From Rubrivirga litoralis (GTDB lineage Bacteria > Bacteroidota > Rhodothermia > Rhodothermales > Rubricoccaceae): a stretch of 64,000 nucleotides of DNA. The notes below the pieces were generated by a model, which saw nothing but the letters and a program-made list of their open reading frames with translations, had not been told where the DNA came from and ran no database searches. The stretch covers positions 1 to 64,000 of the forward strand of contig NZ_JAVRHT010000013.1 in assembly GCF_031846415.1 (NCBI RefSeq). The letters run 5' to 3'. Positions 12,344 through 20,890 of the stretch are shown here, piece by piece (position 1 is the first letter of the stretch; every line of letters starts with the position of its first letter). The position numbers and the translations under genes are program-made.

Positions 12344-13420
12344 ATGCCCACGCCCCCCACCCCGCTCCCCGACGGCCTCGACTGGGGCGCCGCCGAGCGC
12401 CGACCGATCGTCATCGTCGGCACCGGCCCCGCCGGGTTCACGGCCGCCCTCTACGCCGCCCGCGCCGGGCTCGCGCCGCTCGTCGTCCAGGGGTCCGAGC
12501 CCGGCGGCCAGCTCACGACCACGACCGACGTCGAGAACTTCCCCGGCTACCCCGACGGCGTGATGGGGCCGGACATGATGGCCGACCTCGAAAAGCAGGC
12601 CGTCCGGTTCGGCGCCGAGCTCCGGTGGGGGACCGTCACGCACGTCGACTTCTCGGGCAGCCCGCACCGGCTCGTCGTCGACGAGACGACGCCCATCCTG
12701 GCCGACGCCGTCGTGGTCTCGACCGGGGCGAGCGCGAAGTACCTCGGGCTGGAGAACGAGCGCCGCCTGCTCGGGCGGGGCGTCTCGGCGTGCGCGACGT
12801 GCGACGGCGCGTTCTTCCGCGGCGAGGAGATCGCGATCGTCGGCGGCGGCGACACGGCGATGGAGGAGGCCCTCTTCCTCACGCGCTTCGCGTCGACGGT
12901 CCACCTGATCCACCGGCGCGACAGCTTCCGCGCGAGCCAGATCATGCAGGACCGGGTGCTGAACCACGACAGCGTCCGCGTCCACTGGAACACGGTCGTC
13001 ACCGAGGTCCGCGGCGACGACGCCGTGATCGGCCTGACCCTCGAAGACACCGAGACGGGCGAGGCCCGCGAGCTCCCCGTGACCGGGTTCTTCGTCGCCA
13101 TCGGCCACAAGCCGAACACGGAGATCTTCGCCGGCTGGCTCGACCAGGACGAGGCCGGCTACATCCAGACGCTCCCCGACAGCACGTACACGAACGTCGA
13201 CGGCGTCTTCGCCTGCGGCGACGCCCAGGACCACGTCTACCGCCAGGCCGTGACGGCGGCCGGGACCGGCTGCATGGCGGCCATCGACGCCGAGCGCTGG
13301 CTGGCCGAGCACGACGTCATCGAGGAGACGCGGACGGAGACCGAGTACCACGTGGCGCCGGCCGAGGACTCGGACGACGGCGTCCCGGTCCAGGACAAGC
13401 TGGCCGAGGCCCGGTCGTAA
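12344..13420 (+). CDS. trxB: thioredoxin-disulfide reductase
   Basis: 358-residue FAD flavoprotein using NADPH to reduce TrxA. FAD-binding GTGPAGFTAALYAARAGL is at about residues 23-40, GGQLTTTTDVENFPGYP follows, the redox pair is CATC (SACATCDGAFF), NADPH-binding is IVGGGDTAMEEAL with the HRRDSFRAS selectivity loop, and the C-terminal FAD motif is GVFACGDAQDHVYRQAVTAAG. It is slightly longer than usual owing to an N-terminal extension of about 20 residues and a polar tail of about 35 residues. Follows trxA on the same strand. Confidence 0.97.
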   Translation: MPTPPTPLPDGLDWGAAERRPIVIVGTGPAGFTAALYAARAGLAPLVVQGSEPGGQLTTTTDVENFPGYPDGVMGPDMMADLEKQAVRFGAELRWGTVTHVDFSGSPHRLVVDETTPILADAVVVSTGASAKYLGLENERRLLGRGVSACATCDGAFFRGEEIAIVGGGDTAMEEALFLTRFASTVHLIHRRDSFRASQIMQDRVLNHDSVRVHWNTVVTEVRGDDAVIGLTLEDTETGEARELPVTGFFVAIGHKPNTEIFAGWLDQDEAGYIQTLPDSTYTNVDGVFACGDAQDHVYRQAVTAAGTGCMAAIDAERWLAEHDVIEETRTETEYHVAPAEDSDDGVPVQDKLAEARS

Positions 13421-13580
13421 GACGCCGGGGGCGGGGTGGGCATGGGCGGACTCCCGCCCGGCGTCCCGCGAGCCGGACCGCCCCGCCCGCTCAGACGCGG
13501 CCGCCGTCGCCTGGGCGGGGCGGCTTGGGCGGGGCGGGGGCATCAGGACGTTCCTCGTTGACCGGGCGCCGCCCCGCCCC

Positions 13581-13588
13581 TACGTTCG
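13581..13588 (+). promoter_or_regulatory. TAnnTTYG element touching the DUF3109 start
   Basis: TACGTTCG lies 4 bp before the ATG of the next gene. If this is a -7 box, transcription would start at or inside the start codon, giving a leaderless message. The same spacing is seen before the endonuclease gene at 28674. Confidence 0.4.
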
Positions 13589-13592
13589 GCCC

Positions 13593-14246
13593 ATGTTCTC
13601 CGTCGACCACGTCCTCGTCTCCGACGCGCTCCTCGACGCGCCGTTTGCGTGCCACCTCGGCTCGTGCTTCGGCGCGTGCTGCGTCCACGGCGACCGCGGG
13701 GCGCCCGTCGAGCCCGACGAGCGGGCCGCGCTCGAAGCCGCGCTCCCGGCCGTCGAAGCGAAGCTCCGGCCCGAGGCGCTCCGCGAGATCGCCCGGAACG
13801 GGGTCTGGGAGGGCGACGAGCGCGAGGGCTACGGGACCACCACCGTCGGCGGCCGCGAGTGCGTGTTCGTGACCTACGACGGCGGCGGCGCCCGCCCCAT
13901 CGCCAAGTGCTCGCTCCAGGAGGCCTTCTGGGCGGGGCGGACCGACTTCGAGAAGCCGGTCTCGTGCCACCTCTACCCCCTCCGCGTCGAGTCCTACGGC
14001 GAGGGCGCCGACGCCGTGGACGTGCTGAACTACGAGCGGATCGACCTGTGCCGCCCCGCCGTCCCCCACGGCGAGCGGACGGGCGTCCAGCTCGCCGACT
14101 TTCTCGAACGCCCGCTCACGCGGAAGTACGGGGAGGCGTGGTTCGGGCGCTTCCGCGAGGCGCTCCGCCAGCGCCGGCTCGACGTCGGCATTGGCCCGCA
14201 GGAGGCCGCCCCGCCCGCCCCCGTAGATTCGGAGGTGGCGCCTTAA
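13593..14246 (+). CDS. DUF3109 family cysteine-rich protein
   Basis: 217-residue cytoplasmic protein of the DUF3109 family, function unknown. Metal or Fe-S ligation is suggested by conserved cysteines: CHLGSCFGACCVHGD near residue 20, C(SLQEAFW) after AK, and CHLYPLR plus DLCRPA further on. It precedes rpoN by about 50 bp on the same strand and could share its transcript. The ATG is preceded almost directly by a TAnnTTYG element. Confidence 0.88.
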   Translation: MFSVDHVLVSDALLDAPFACHLGSCFGACCVHGDRGAPVEPDERAALEAALPAVEAKLRPEALREIARNGVWEGDEREGYGTTTVGGRECVFVTYDGGGARPIAKCSLQEAFWAGRTDFEKPVSCHLYPLRVESYGEGADAVDVLNYERIDLCRPAVPHGERTGVQLADFLERPLTRKYGEAWFGRFREALRQRRLDVGIGPQEAAPPAPVDSEVAP

Positions 14247-14295
14247 CCTGGGCGGGCCGGCGTGCGATATTGGGCTCTGATACGTCCCAAACACG

Positions 14296-15777
14296 ATGCT
14301 CAACCTCCAACAGAAGCAAGGACTCCAGCAGAAGCTCTCGCCGCAGCAGATCCAGTACATCAAGCTGCTGCAGCTGCCCACGCTCGCACTCGAGCAGCGG
14401 ATCAAGGCCGAGCTCGAGTCGAACCCGCTCCTCGAAGAGGGTGAAGAGGAGGACGAGCTCCAGCTCGACAACACGGCCGACGAGCCGACCGACAGCGACG
14501 ACGAGCTCCCGTCCGAGCAGACCGAGTCGTCGTCGGACGACGAGTTCGACTGGGACGAGTTCTTGAACGCCCCCGACGACCTCTACGGCTACAAGGCCCA
14601 GGTCGACCACTCGGCCGAGGAGGACGACCGCGAGATGCCCATGCCGGCGACCTCGTCGATCGCCGAGTCGCTCCGCGACCAGGTCGGGCTCCTCGACTTC
14701 GACGAGACCGAGGAGCTCATCGCCGATCAGATCATCGGGTCCATCGATGAGGACGGCTACCTCCGGCGCCCGGTCGAGTCGATCCTCGACGACGTCATGT
14801 TCAACTACGGCCTCGTCATCACCGAGGACGACGTCGAGCGCGTGCTCTCGCGTGTCCAGCGGCTCGACCCCGTCGGCATCGCCGCGCGCGACCTGAGGGA
14901 GTGCCTCCTCGTCCAGCTCGACGTCATGGGCGACGAGGTCGACGGCCGCGAAAACGCGGTCGACCTGCTCCGGGACTGCTACAAGCAGTTCACGATGAAG
15001 CACTTCGACGCCATCCAGCGCAAGCTGGGCATCGACGAGTACGACCTGAAGGAGGCCTACGACCTCGTCCGCAGCCTCGACCCTAAGCCGGGCGAGGGCG
15101 ACTTCGCCGTCCAGACCAACTACATCACGCCCGACTTCACGGTCGAGCGCGACGCCGACGACTTCCGCATCCTGCTCAACGGCCGCAACGCCCCCGAGCT
15201 CCGCGTCAACCGGCACTACCGGAACATGTGGAACACGCTCTCGGCGCAGACCACGAAGGGCGACGGCAACGCGAAGGAGACGAAGGACTTCCTGAAGACG
15301 CGGATGGAGAGCGCCCGGTGGTTTATCTCGTCCATCCAGCAGCGGCGGAACACGATGCTCCGCGTGATGGAGGCCATCGTGCAGATCCAGCACGACTTTT
15401 TCGAGCACGGCGAGGGCCACCTGAAGCCGATGATCCTGAAGGACATCGCGGAGATCATCAAGATGGACATTTCGACCGTCTCCCGCGTGGTCAACGGGAA
15501 GTACGTGCAGACGGAGTACGGCGTCTACGAGCTCAAGCACTTTTTCTCCGAAGGGATCACGGGCGACGACGGTGAGGAGGTCTCGAACAAGGAGGTCAAG
15601 GCCATCCTGGAGCGGATCGTCGGCGAGGAGGACAAGGCGAAGCCGCTCAGCGACCAGAAGCTGGCCGACCTCCTCAAGGATGAGGGCTACCCCATCGCCC
15701 GGCGGACGGTGACCAAGTACCGCGAGCAGCTCGGGGTCCCGGTGGCACGGCTCCGCCGCCAGATCGTGCTGGCGTAG
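14296..15777 (+). CDS. rpoN: RNA polymerase sigma-54 factor
   Basis: 493-residue RpoN. Region I is Gln/Leu-rich (QQKQGLQQKLSPQQIQYIKLLQLP), followed by a strongly acidic region II (about residues 48-110), the core-binding region (DYLRRP.., LDPVGIAARDLRECL), the helix-turn-helix region with DISTVSRVVNGKYVQT, and the RpoN box ARRTVTKYRE at about 468-477. It directs transcription from -24/-12 promoters with AAA+ activators; none of those is in the window. Unlike most neighbours it contains essentially no GGGCGGGGYGG motif, as expected for a strongly conserved sequence. Confidence 0.97.
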   Translation: MLNLQQKQGLQQKLSPQQIQYIKLLQLPTLALEQRIKAELESNPLLEEGEEEDELQLDNTADEPTDSDDELPSEQTESSSDDEFDWDEFLNAPDDLYGYKAQVDHSAEEDDREMPMPATSSIAESLRDQVGLLDFDETEELIADQIIGSIDEDGYLRRPVESILDDVMFNYGLVITEDDVERVLSRVQRLDPVGIAARDLRECLLVQLDVMGDEVDGRENAVDLLRDCYKQFTMKHFDAIQRKLGIDEYDLKEAYDLVRSLDPKPGEGDFAVQTNYITPDFTVERDADDFRILLNGRNAPELRVNRHYRNMWNTLSAQTTKGDGNAKETKDFLKTRMESARWFISSIQQRRNTMLRVMEAIVQIQHDFFEHGEGHLKPMILKDIAEIIKMDISTVSRVVNGKYVQTEYGVYELKHFFSEGITGDDGEEVSNKEVKAILERIVGEEDKAKPLSDQKLADLLKDEGYPIARRTVTKYREQLGVPVARLRRQIVLA

Positions 15778-16140
15778 GGCCGTTGACGTGGGGGGGCGGG
15801 GCGGTCTACGTCCCCACCCCGCCCGTCGTCGTCGGCTGAGCGGGCGGGGCGGTCAGGGCTCCAGCTTGCTCACGGCCGTCTCGTGCGCCACCCCGCTCGA
15901 CGTGCGGCACGACGCCACCCCGCCCAGGTCGGCGCCGTCGAGGAAGGCCGCGGTCACGTCCGCGGTGCAGCGCGCGAGCAGACCCAAGGGGCGGGGTGGG
16001 AGCGCGAAGGGTAACGCCGCCGTTCCGTCCTGACACCCGACGAGCGGGGCGGAGGGCCGTTCAGGCAAGCGCGAGGGGCGCGCGGCGAACGTGGCACGGC
16101 TCTTGGTGAAAGGGCCATCAACGCTCACACCCCGCCCCGC
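15778..16140. other. 363-bp spacer
   Basis: Lies between rpoN and the small gene at 16141. It has GC motifs at both ends and a possible short minus-strand reading frame (15853-15987). No clear promoter or terminator hairpin is apparent. Confidence 0.5.
15853..15987 (-). CDS. possible 44-residue protein or gene remnant
   Basis: The minus-strand frame ending in a TGA at 15853 reads as plausible protein (TADVTAAFLDGADLGGV, ending SKLEP) with codon use like the neighbours. The only usable start is a TTG at 15987, with no evident ribosome binding site. It has no recognisable family. It could equally be the end of a decayed gene or chance. Confidence 0.22.
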   Translation of the reverse strand: MGLLARCTADVTAAFLDGADLGGVASCRTSSGVAHETAVSKLEP

Positions 16141-16389
16141 ATGACCACCGCTACCGCCCCCCGCCGCTCCGCCCACGCCGCCCTGCTCGCCGGCTACATC
16201 GTCGGGGCCGTCACCGACGAGGCCATGTCGCAGTTCGACACGCTCTTCGAGGACACCGCCGCGACGGCCGACGAGCGCCACGCGTTCGCTCTCTTCTTCC
16301 TCGACGCCGTGCAGACCGGTGACATCGAGAACGCGGTTCCGACGACGGCCGCCGAGGCCGCCGGCATCCTCGTGGCCGCCCGCGCGTAG
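16141..16389 (+). CDS. small hypothetical protein
   Basis: 82 residues, ATG start, Ala/Thr-rich, no signal peptide or membrane segment. The middle (DEAMSQFDTLFEDTAATADERHAFALFFLDAVQTG) looks like a compact helical fold and the codon use fits the neighbours. No family recognised. It precedes another small conserved gene by 38 bp on the same strand. Confidence 0.6.
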   Translation: MTTATAPRRSAHAALLAGYIVGAVTDEAMSQFDTLFEDTAATADERHAFALFFLDAVQTGDIENAVPTTAAEAAGILVAARA

Positions 16390-16427
16390 ATCGGGCGAGC
16401 CGCCCCGCCCACCCGCCGAGCCTGCCC

Positions 16428-16775
16428 GTGTCGACGTGCCCTGACCACCTCCCGTCGACGCCGGACGGACGCTACTTCGTCCACGGCGGGCGCCTCTGGC
16501 GGTGCACGAACCCCGACCTCGCCGCCGGCGACAAGGACCGCCTGGTCAAAGAGCTGATGAGCGCCCGCCGCGCTGTCGGACAGGCCAAGCGCAGCGCCGA
16601 CGAGGACGCCGAGCGGGCCGCCCGCGCCCGCGTCCACGAGGCCAAGGTCGCGCTCGGCGAGCGGGGGCCGACGTGGTGGGACGGACCCGACCACAACCGT
16701 AAGAAGCCCGAGAACACGCCCTACGCCGATTGGTGGGCGGCCCTCGACGACGACGCGCGGCGGGCCGGCCAGTGA
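16428..16775 (+). CDS. conserved hypothetical protein (115 aa)
   Basis: Small soluble protein beginning at GTG. The pattern PDHLP.TPDGRYFVHGGRLWR.TNP, then ERGPTWWDGPDHNRKKPENTPYADWW, is one I associate with a widespread family of uncharacterised bacterial proteins. The middle (residues 40-75) is a charged helix (KQAKRSADEDAERAARARV type). No catalytic motif is apparent. Same strand as the 82-residue gene before it. Confidence 0.78.
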   Translation: MSTCPDHLPSTPDGRYFVHGGRLWRCTNPDLAAGDKDRLVKELMSARRAVGQAKRSADEDAERAARARVHEAKVALGERGPTWWDGPDHNRKKPENTPYADWWAALDDDARRAGQ

Positions 16776-16929
16776 CCACCCCGCCCCCTGGCGCTTCTGC
16801 GGGCGGGGCGGACGGAAAAAGACCACTCGGCATTCGGTGCCAAGCGGTCCCTGCGCCCGAGCGACCGGAGGGGAGGGCACGGCGCGGTACCGTTTCTGAC
16901 GATCTTCCAGCCGTCCGTCCCCCCCGGCC

Positions 16930-17562
16930 ATGCTGAAGTCTGTCCTGGCGAGCCCTGCCCTGCTCGCGCTCGCCGCCGCGCTCGCCCTCTCCGGGTGCGC
17001 GGGCACCTCGGCCAGCGGCCCCAACGGATGGGCCGCCGGTCCCACCGCTCGGCCCGAAGGCCGCCCCGACCGCCGACCGCCGGCTCGTCGCCCGTCCGCC
17101 CGCCCCGCCCCGCGCTCAGCGGCCGTCCCCTCGGGGCTCGTGATCCCCGTCGTGGGCGTCCGCGCCGGCGACCTCCGCGACTCGTTCGCGGCCGGCCGGT
17201 CGGGGGGGCGGACTCACAACGCGATCGACATCGCGGCCCCGACGGGCACGCTCATCGTCGCGCCGACGGACGGCGTCGTCAGCCGGAAGCATTGGAACCG
17301 GCTGGGCGGGCGCACGCTCTACCTCCGGTCGGCCGACGGCCGGTTCGACTTCTACCTCGCCCACCTCGACGCCTACGCGGACGGGGTCGAGGTGGGCACG
17401 CGCGTGGCGCGCGGGGAGCCGCTCGGGACGGTCGGGTCGACGGGGAACGCGCGGGGGCCGCACCTCCACCTCCAGGTCCTCGACCGGAGCGGGGCGGGGC
17501 GGGGGACGCCGCTCAACCCGTATGACCTCCTCCGCGGGGCGGACGTGGCCGCCGGGCGGTAA
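16930..17562 (+). CDS. M23 family metallopeptidase lipoprotein
   Basis: 210 residues. Lipoprotein signal 1-22 (LLALAAALALSGC), a Pro/Arg-rich linker to about residue 65, then an LytM/M23 domain: THNAIDIAAPTGT (zinc His and Asp), YLAHLD, and GPHLHLQV (HxH). The zinc ligands and catalytic histidines all appear present, so an active peptidoglycan endopeptidase anchored in the periplasm is likely; alternatively it could activate amidases. It stands alone, convergent with the PEGA gene. Confidence 0.93.
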   Translation: MLKSVLASPALLALAAALALSGCAGTSASGPNGWAAGPTARPEGRPDRRPPARRPSARPAPRSAAVPSGLVIPVVGVRAGDLRDSFAAGRSGGRTHNAIDIAAPTGTLIVAPTDGVVSRKHWNRLGGRTLYLRSADGRFDFYLAHLDAYADGVEVGTRVARGEPLGTVGSTGNARGPHLHLQVLDRSGAGRGTPLNPYDLLRGADVAAGR

Positions 17563-17586
17563 GGGGCGGCGGGCCACCCCGCCCGT

Positions 17587-18624
17587 CTAGTCGCTGCCGC
17601 CCAGGTCGATGTCGACTCGGTAGGTGACGCCTCGGTTTACGACGACGTCGCGTTCCTGGGACCCCAGCGTGGGGTGGCTCACGCGGATCCGGTGGGTGCC
17701 GGTCGGGAGCTCCGTCCGGTACACGACGTCGGACTCGCGCTGGCGGAGCTGGCCGTCGATCTCGATCCGCCCCCACGGGCGGACGAGGATCTCGACGGTG
17801 CCCACGCCGGGGTCGGGGCGGGGCGGGGCGGGCGTCGGGCGGGCCTGGGGCGGGGCGGGGCCGGACGTCGGAGAGCTCGTGGAGCGGAGCTCGAGCGCGG
17901 TCTCGTAGCGGGTGCCCGGGCGGAGCGTGACGCGCCGCGTGGCCGGCTCGTACCCCGGCTGCTGGACGGCGAGCGCGTACTCGCCCGGGGTGAGGCCGTC
18001 CACCGTGACCGGCGTTTGGCCCACGCGGCGGCCGTCGAGGAGCACGGCGGCGCCGGCCGGCGTGCTCGTCACGCGGATCGACCCGCGTTCGGCCTCGGCC
18101 GCCGTGGGCCGGCCGGCCGGCTCGTCGCGGCGCCCTGCGGCGAAGACCGCCACGCGTCCGTACTCGACCTGCACCGTGGTGTCGAGCAGCGCGCGCGCGC
18201 CGCGCGCGACGAGCACCCGCTTCGGGCCGGGCTCAGAGAGCGAGAGGCGCAGGGGCGTCGTCCCGACGGAGTCGCCGTTGACGAAGACGGAGGCGCCCTC
18301 GACGGCGGAGTCCACTTCCAGGACCGCCTCGCCCGCCCCGCCCTCGTTCAGCCCACTTTCGGCCCCGTCCTCGCCGTCCACCCCGCCCCCGTTGGAGACG
18401 CTCGGCGGGGCCGCCTCATAGCCCACGTCCGCCGCCGGCGTCCGCGAGGTGTACCAGTCGGCGACGAGCAGCCCGACGCCCAGGACCACGACGACGGCCA
18501 TCGCCGCGACCATGCGGAACACGACCGTCCGCGCGTTCCCCCTCGCCACGTCCGCCGGCTCGGGCGTCCACGTCTCCGGCTCGGGCGTCCAGGGGCGGGG
18601 CGGGGGCGAAGGCGTCGGGGGCAT
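17587..18624 (-). CDS. PEGA-domain membrane protein
   Basis: 345 residues. A short Pro-rich cytoplasmic N-terminus, one membrane helix at about residues 37-58 (VVFRMVAAMAVVVVLGVGLL), then an extracytoplasmic part with three PEGA-type repeats: about 100-160 (VFVNGDSVGTTPLRL), 178-245 (VLLDGRRVGQTPVTV...PGYEPATRRVTL) and 278-342 (IEIDGQLRQ...GTHRIRVSHP). PEGA domains bind surface-layer or envelope components; the precise role is unknown. Divergent from the helix-hairpin-helix gene. Confidence 0.87.
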   Translation of the reverse strand: MPPTPSPPPRPWTPEPETWTPEPADVARGNARTVVFRMVAAMAVVVVLGVGLLVADWYTSRTPAADVGYEAAPPSVSNGGGVDGEDGAESGLNEGGAGEAVLEVDSAVEGASVFVNGDSVGTTPLRLSLSEPGPKRVLVARGARALLDTTVQVEYGRVAVFAAGRRDEPAGRPTAAEAERGSIRVTSTPAGAAVLLDGRRVGQTPVTVDGLTPGEYALAVQQPGYEPATRRVTLRPGTRYETALELRSTSSPTSGPAPPQARPTPAPPRPDPGVGTVEILVRPWGRIEIDGQLRQRESDVVYRTELPTGTHRIRVSHPTLGSQERDVVVNRGVTYRVDIDLGGSD

Positions 18625-18715
18625 GGCCGGTCAGACCGAAACGGGGGCCGCGGGCGCGGGGGAACCCGTCGAACGGACCGGCGGCTCCCGTGCGTGCCCT
18701 CGCGGGCGGGGCGGT

Positions 18716-18723
18716 TATGTTGA
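18716..18723 (+). promoter_or_regulatory. TAnnTTG-type element before the HhH gene
   Basis: TATGTTGA fits TAnnTTG and lies about 24 bp before the chosen ATG at 18747. It is the only AT-rich word in the divergent spacer. Confidence 0.3.
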
Positions 18724-18746
18724 ACCAAAGTAGACCCCACGCTCCA

Positions 18747-19349
18747 ATGCCCGTCGCCACGTCCGCCCGCTGGTTTGTCCTGCTGATTCTCGCCGTCGGG
18801 GGCGGGGCGGCGGCGGCGCAGTCGGACCCGTGCCCCGAGGCCCTCGCGGACGCTGAGCGCCGGTACCAGGAGCAGGACTACGCGGCGGTCGAGCCGGCCG
18901 TGTCGGCGTGCATCTATAGCGACGACGCCGAACCCGACGAGGTCCAGGAGGGGTACCGCCTGCTCGCCCTCTCGCTGCTCCGCCAGGGTCAGCTCCCCGA
19001 GGCTCGGCTCACGGTCGTGAACCTGCTGGGCGTGAACTACGACTACGAGCCCGACGTCGTCTACGACCCCCCGTCCTACGTCTCGCTCGTCACGGCGGTC
19101 AAGGAGCAGCTCCGCGTCGAGGCCGGGCGGGGCGGGGCGGTCGTCGACCTCAACGCGGCGCCGGAGGACGAGATCGCCCCGCTCGCGGGCGTCGGGCCGG
19201 CCCTCGCCCGTCGCATCGTGTCCTTCCGTGATGCGATGGGGCCGTTCGACGACCTCGCCGCGCTCGTGGTCGTCGAGGGCGTCACGCCGCGGCTCGTGGA
19301 GCGGCTCGCACGCGTGGCCGTCGTCCGCCCCGTCGACGTGGGGCGCTGA
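18747..19349 (+). CDS. exported helix-hairpin-helix protein
   Basis: 200 residues from the ATG that precedes a good signal peptide (WFVLLILAVGGGAAAAQ). The middle is a TPR-like helical region (DAERRYQEQDYAAVEPAVSACI ... ALSLLRQGQLPEARL). The C-terminus is a double HhH unit (VVDLNAAPEDEIAPLAGVG, RRIVSFRDAMGPFDDLAAL) like that of ComEA or T2SK, which in exported proteins usually contacts DNA or pseudopilin partners. A DNA-uptake or envelope scaffold role is possible but unproven. In-frame GC motif encodes GRGGAV just before the HhH unit. Confidence 0.82.
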   Translation: MPVATSARWFVLLILAVGGGAAAAQSDPCPEALADAERRYQEQDYAAVEPAVSACIYSDDAEPDEVQEGYRLLALSLLRQGQLPEARLTVVNLLGVNYDYEPDVVYDPPSYVSLVTAVKEQLRVEAGRGGAVVDLNAAPEDEIAPLAGVGPALARRIVSFRDAMGPFDDLAALVVVEGVTPRLVERLARVAVVRPVDVGR

Positions 19350-19454
19350 GCGGGGCGGTCTGGGCCGACAGTGGGGACGACGTCCGGCGGCCCGGGTCGC
19401 CGCGCAGACGAAAGCCCTGGCGCGGGGCGATATTGAAGGCCCCGCCGCCGCCCC

Positions 19455-20717
19455 GTGGAGACCACCGCCCCGCCCTCCAGCCTTCCCGCGCCGCCCGACG
19501 GCGGCACGGGCGAACCCGGCGCCCGCCACGTCCCGGCCGTCGTCGTCGGGTGGATCCAGGCCGGCCCGCTCGACGAGCAGCAGCGGACGGCGCTGAAGGT
19601 GGCCCGGCGCCGCGTGCGGCAGGTGCTCGCGCGCGAGTTGCCGGGGTTCGCGTGGGCGCTCCCGCTCGTCCGCCGGCGCGACCTGGCCCCGGCCGGGGTC
19701 CGCGTCGAGCCCGTCGACCTCCTCGACGCCGGGGCCGCCGAGCGGGCCGTGGCGGGGTGGGACTTTGCCCTCGTCGTTACGGCCGCCGACCTCCACGCGC
19801 GGCACCGCTCGTTCGCGCTCGCCACGCCGTCGCAGGCGCTGGCCTCGGCCGTGCTGTCGCTGGCCCGGCTCGACCCCAGCCTCCGCGACAGCCGCCGGAC
19901 GCCGGCCGAGCGCGCCGAGACGGCCGGCCGGCGCCTCGCGGCCCTCGCGCTCCACGCGCTCGGCCACCTCAACGGGCTCGGCCACGAGGACGACGCGGGG
20001 GCCTGGATGCACGCGCCGAAGACGGCGGCCGACCTCGACCGCCCCGCCCACTACACGGCGTCCAACCGCGAGGAGCTCGAGGACGAGCTCGCCGACGTGG
20101 CCGACCCGCGGATGGAGGAGCGCGCCCGGTTCCGGCGGCTCTCCGGCGCCGCGTTCACGCTCCGCGCGCTCCGCCACGGGTGGGCCGACGTGGCTGACAC
20201 GGTCCTCCAGATCCGTCCGTGGCTGTTCCCGTTCCAGCTCTCGAAGCTGACGACGGCTGCCTTCTCGACGCTCGTCGTCCTCGTCATCACGGCCGAGGCG
20301 TGGGACCTGGGCACGCGCCAGCCGCCGACCCGCGTCGCCGCGCTCTCCGTCTTCGCCCTCGTGACCACGAGCGTCTATCTCGTCCGCAAGCAGCGGCTGC
20401 TCGCGCGGCGCCACGGGCGGGGGCGGACCGAGCAGCAGGTGGTCACGTCGGCCTCGATCGTCATCGCGCTCGGCCTGGGCATGGCCACGACCTACGCGCT
20501 CCTGTTCGCGGCGACGACGGCGCTGGCCGCCGCCTTCTTCGACGGCCAGATCCTGGCGGAGTGGGCGGCCGCGCTGGGCGAGCCGGTCGGGGTCCGCCAC
20601 GTGCTCGTGTTCGCCGGCTTCGTCGCCGCGCTCGGGATCGGCGTCGGCGCGCTCGGCGCCAGCTTCGAGGAGCAGACCTACTTCCGCTACGTGGCCTACG
20701 TCGACGAGGAAACGTAG
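19455..20717 (+). CDS. membrane protein with inactive-looking metzincin domain
   Basis: 420 residues from GTG. The N-terminal 240 residues look like an archaemetzincin-type domain: WDFALVVTAADLHARHR, then the helix LALHALGHLNGLGH with zinc-type His167, His171 and His177, and a Met-turn-like AWMHAP (Met185). The usual HExxH glutamate is alanine here (codon GCG at 19956-19958), so the classical catalytic base is missing. The C-terminal half has four hydrophobic segments (about 262-280, 288-305, 335-362, 383-405). No family name is certain. The stop codon is inside an 18-bp tandem array. Confidence 0.72.
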   Translation: METTAPPSSLPAPPDGGTGEPGARHVPAVVVGWIQAGPLDEQQRTALKVARRRVRQVLARELPGFAWALPLVRRRDLAPAGVRVEPVDLLDAGAAERAVAGWDFALVVTAADLHARHRSFALATPSQALASAVLSLARLDPSLRDSRRTPAERAETAGRRLAALALHALGHLNGLGHEDDAGAWMHAPKTAADLDRPAHYTASNREELEDELADVADPRMEERARFRRLSGAAFTLRALRHGWADVADTVLQIRPWLFPFQLSKLTTAAFSTLVVLVITAEAWDLGTRQPPTRVAALSVFALVTTSVYLVRKQRLLARRHGRGRTEQQVVTSASIVIALGLGMATTYALLFAATTALAAAFFDGQILAEWAAALGEPVGVRHVLVFAGFVAALGIGVGALGASFEEQTYFRYVAYVDEET

Positions 20718-20890
20718 AGCGGAGAGAGCAGGTAGAGCGGAGAGAGCAGGTAGAGCGGAGAGAGCAGGTAGAGCGGGCAGAATGGCTTGACTCAGGCCGA
20801 CGGCGCCCGACCTTCCTGCTCTACCCTGCTCTACCCTGCTCTACCCTGCTCTACCCTGCTCTACCCTGCTCTACCCTGCTCTACCCTGCT
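20715..20890. repeat. facing tandem arrays between convergent genes
   Basis: From 20715, three near-perfect 18-bp units (GTAGAGCGGAGAGAGCAG) start at the stop codon of the plus-strand gene. After a 45-bp middle, seven perfect 10-bp units CTACCCTGCT run from 20821 to 20890, covering the stop codon of the minus-strand methyltransferase gene. Read on the minus strand the second array is AGCAGGGTAG, the same word as the first, so the arrays form two inverted arms, and both genes use a TAG inside the repeat as stop codon. Confidence 0.9.

Noticed and set aside
14296..15777. Sigma-54 promoters (-24 GG / -12 GC) near rpoN and other genes
   Set aside because: GG-N10-GC matches are expected everywhere at this base composition; no TGGCAC-N5-TTGC match was seen.
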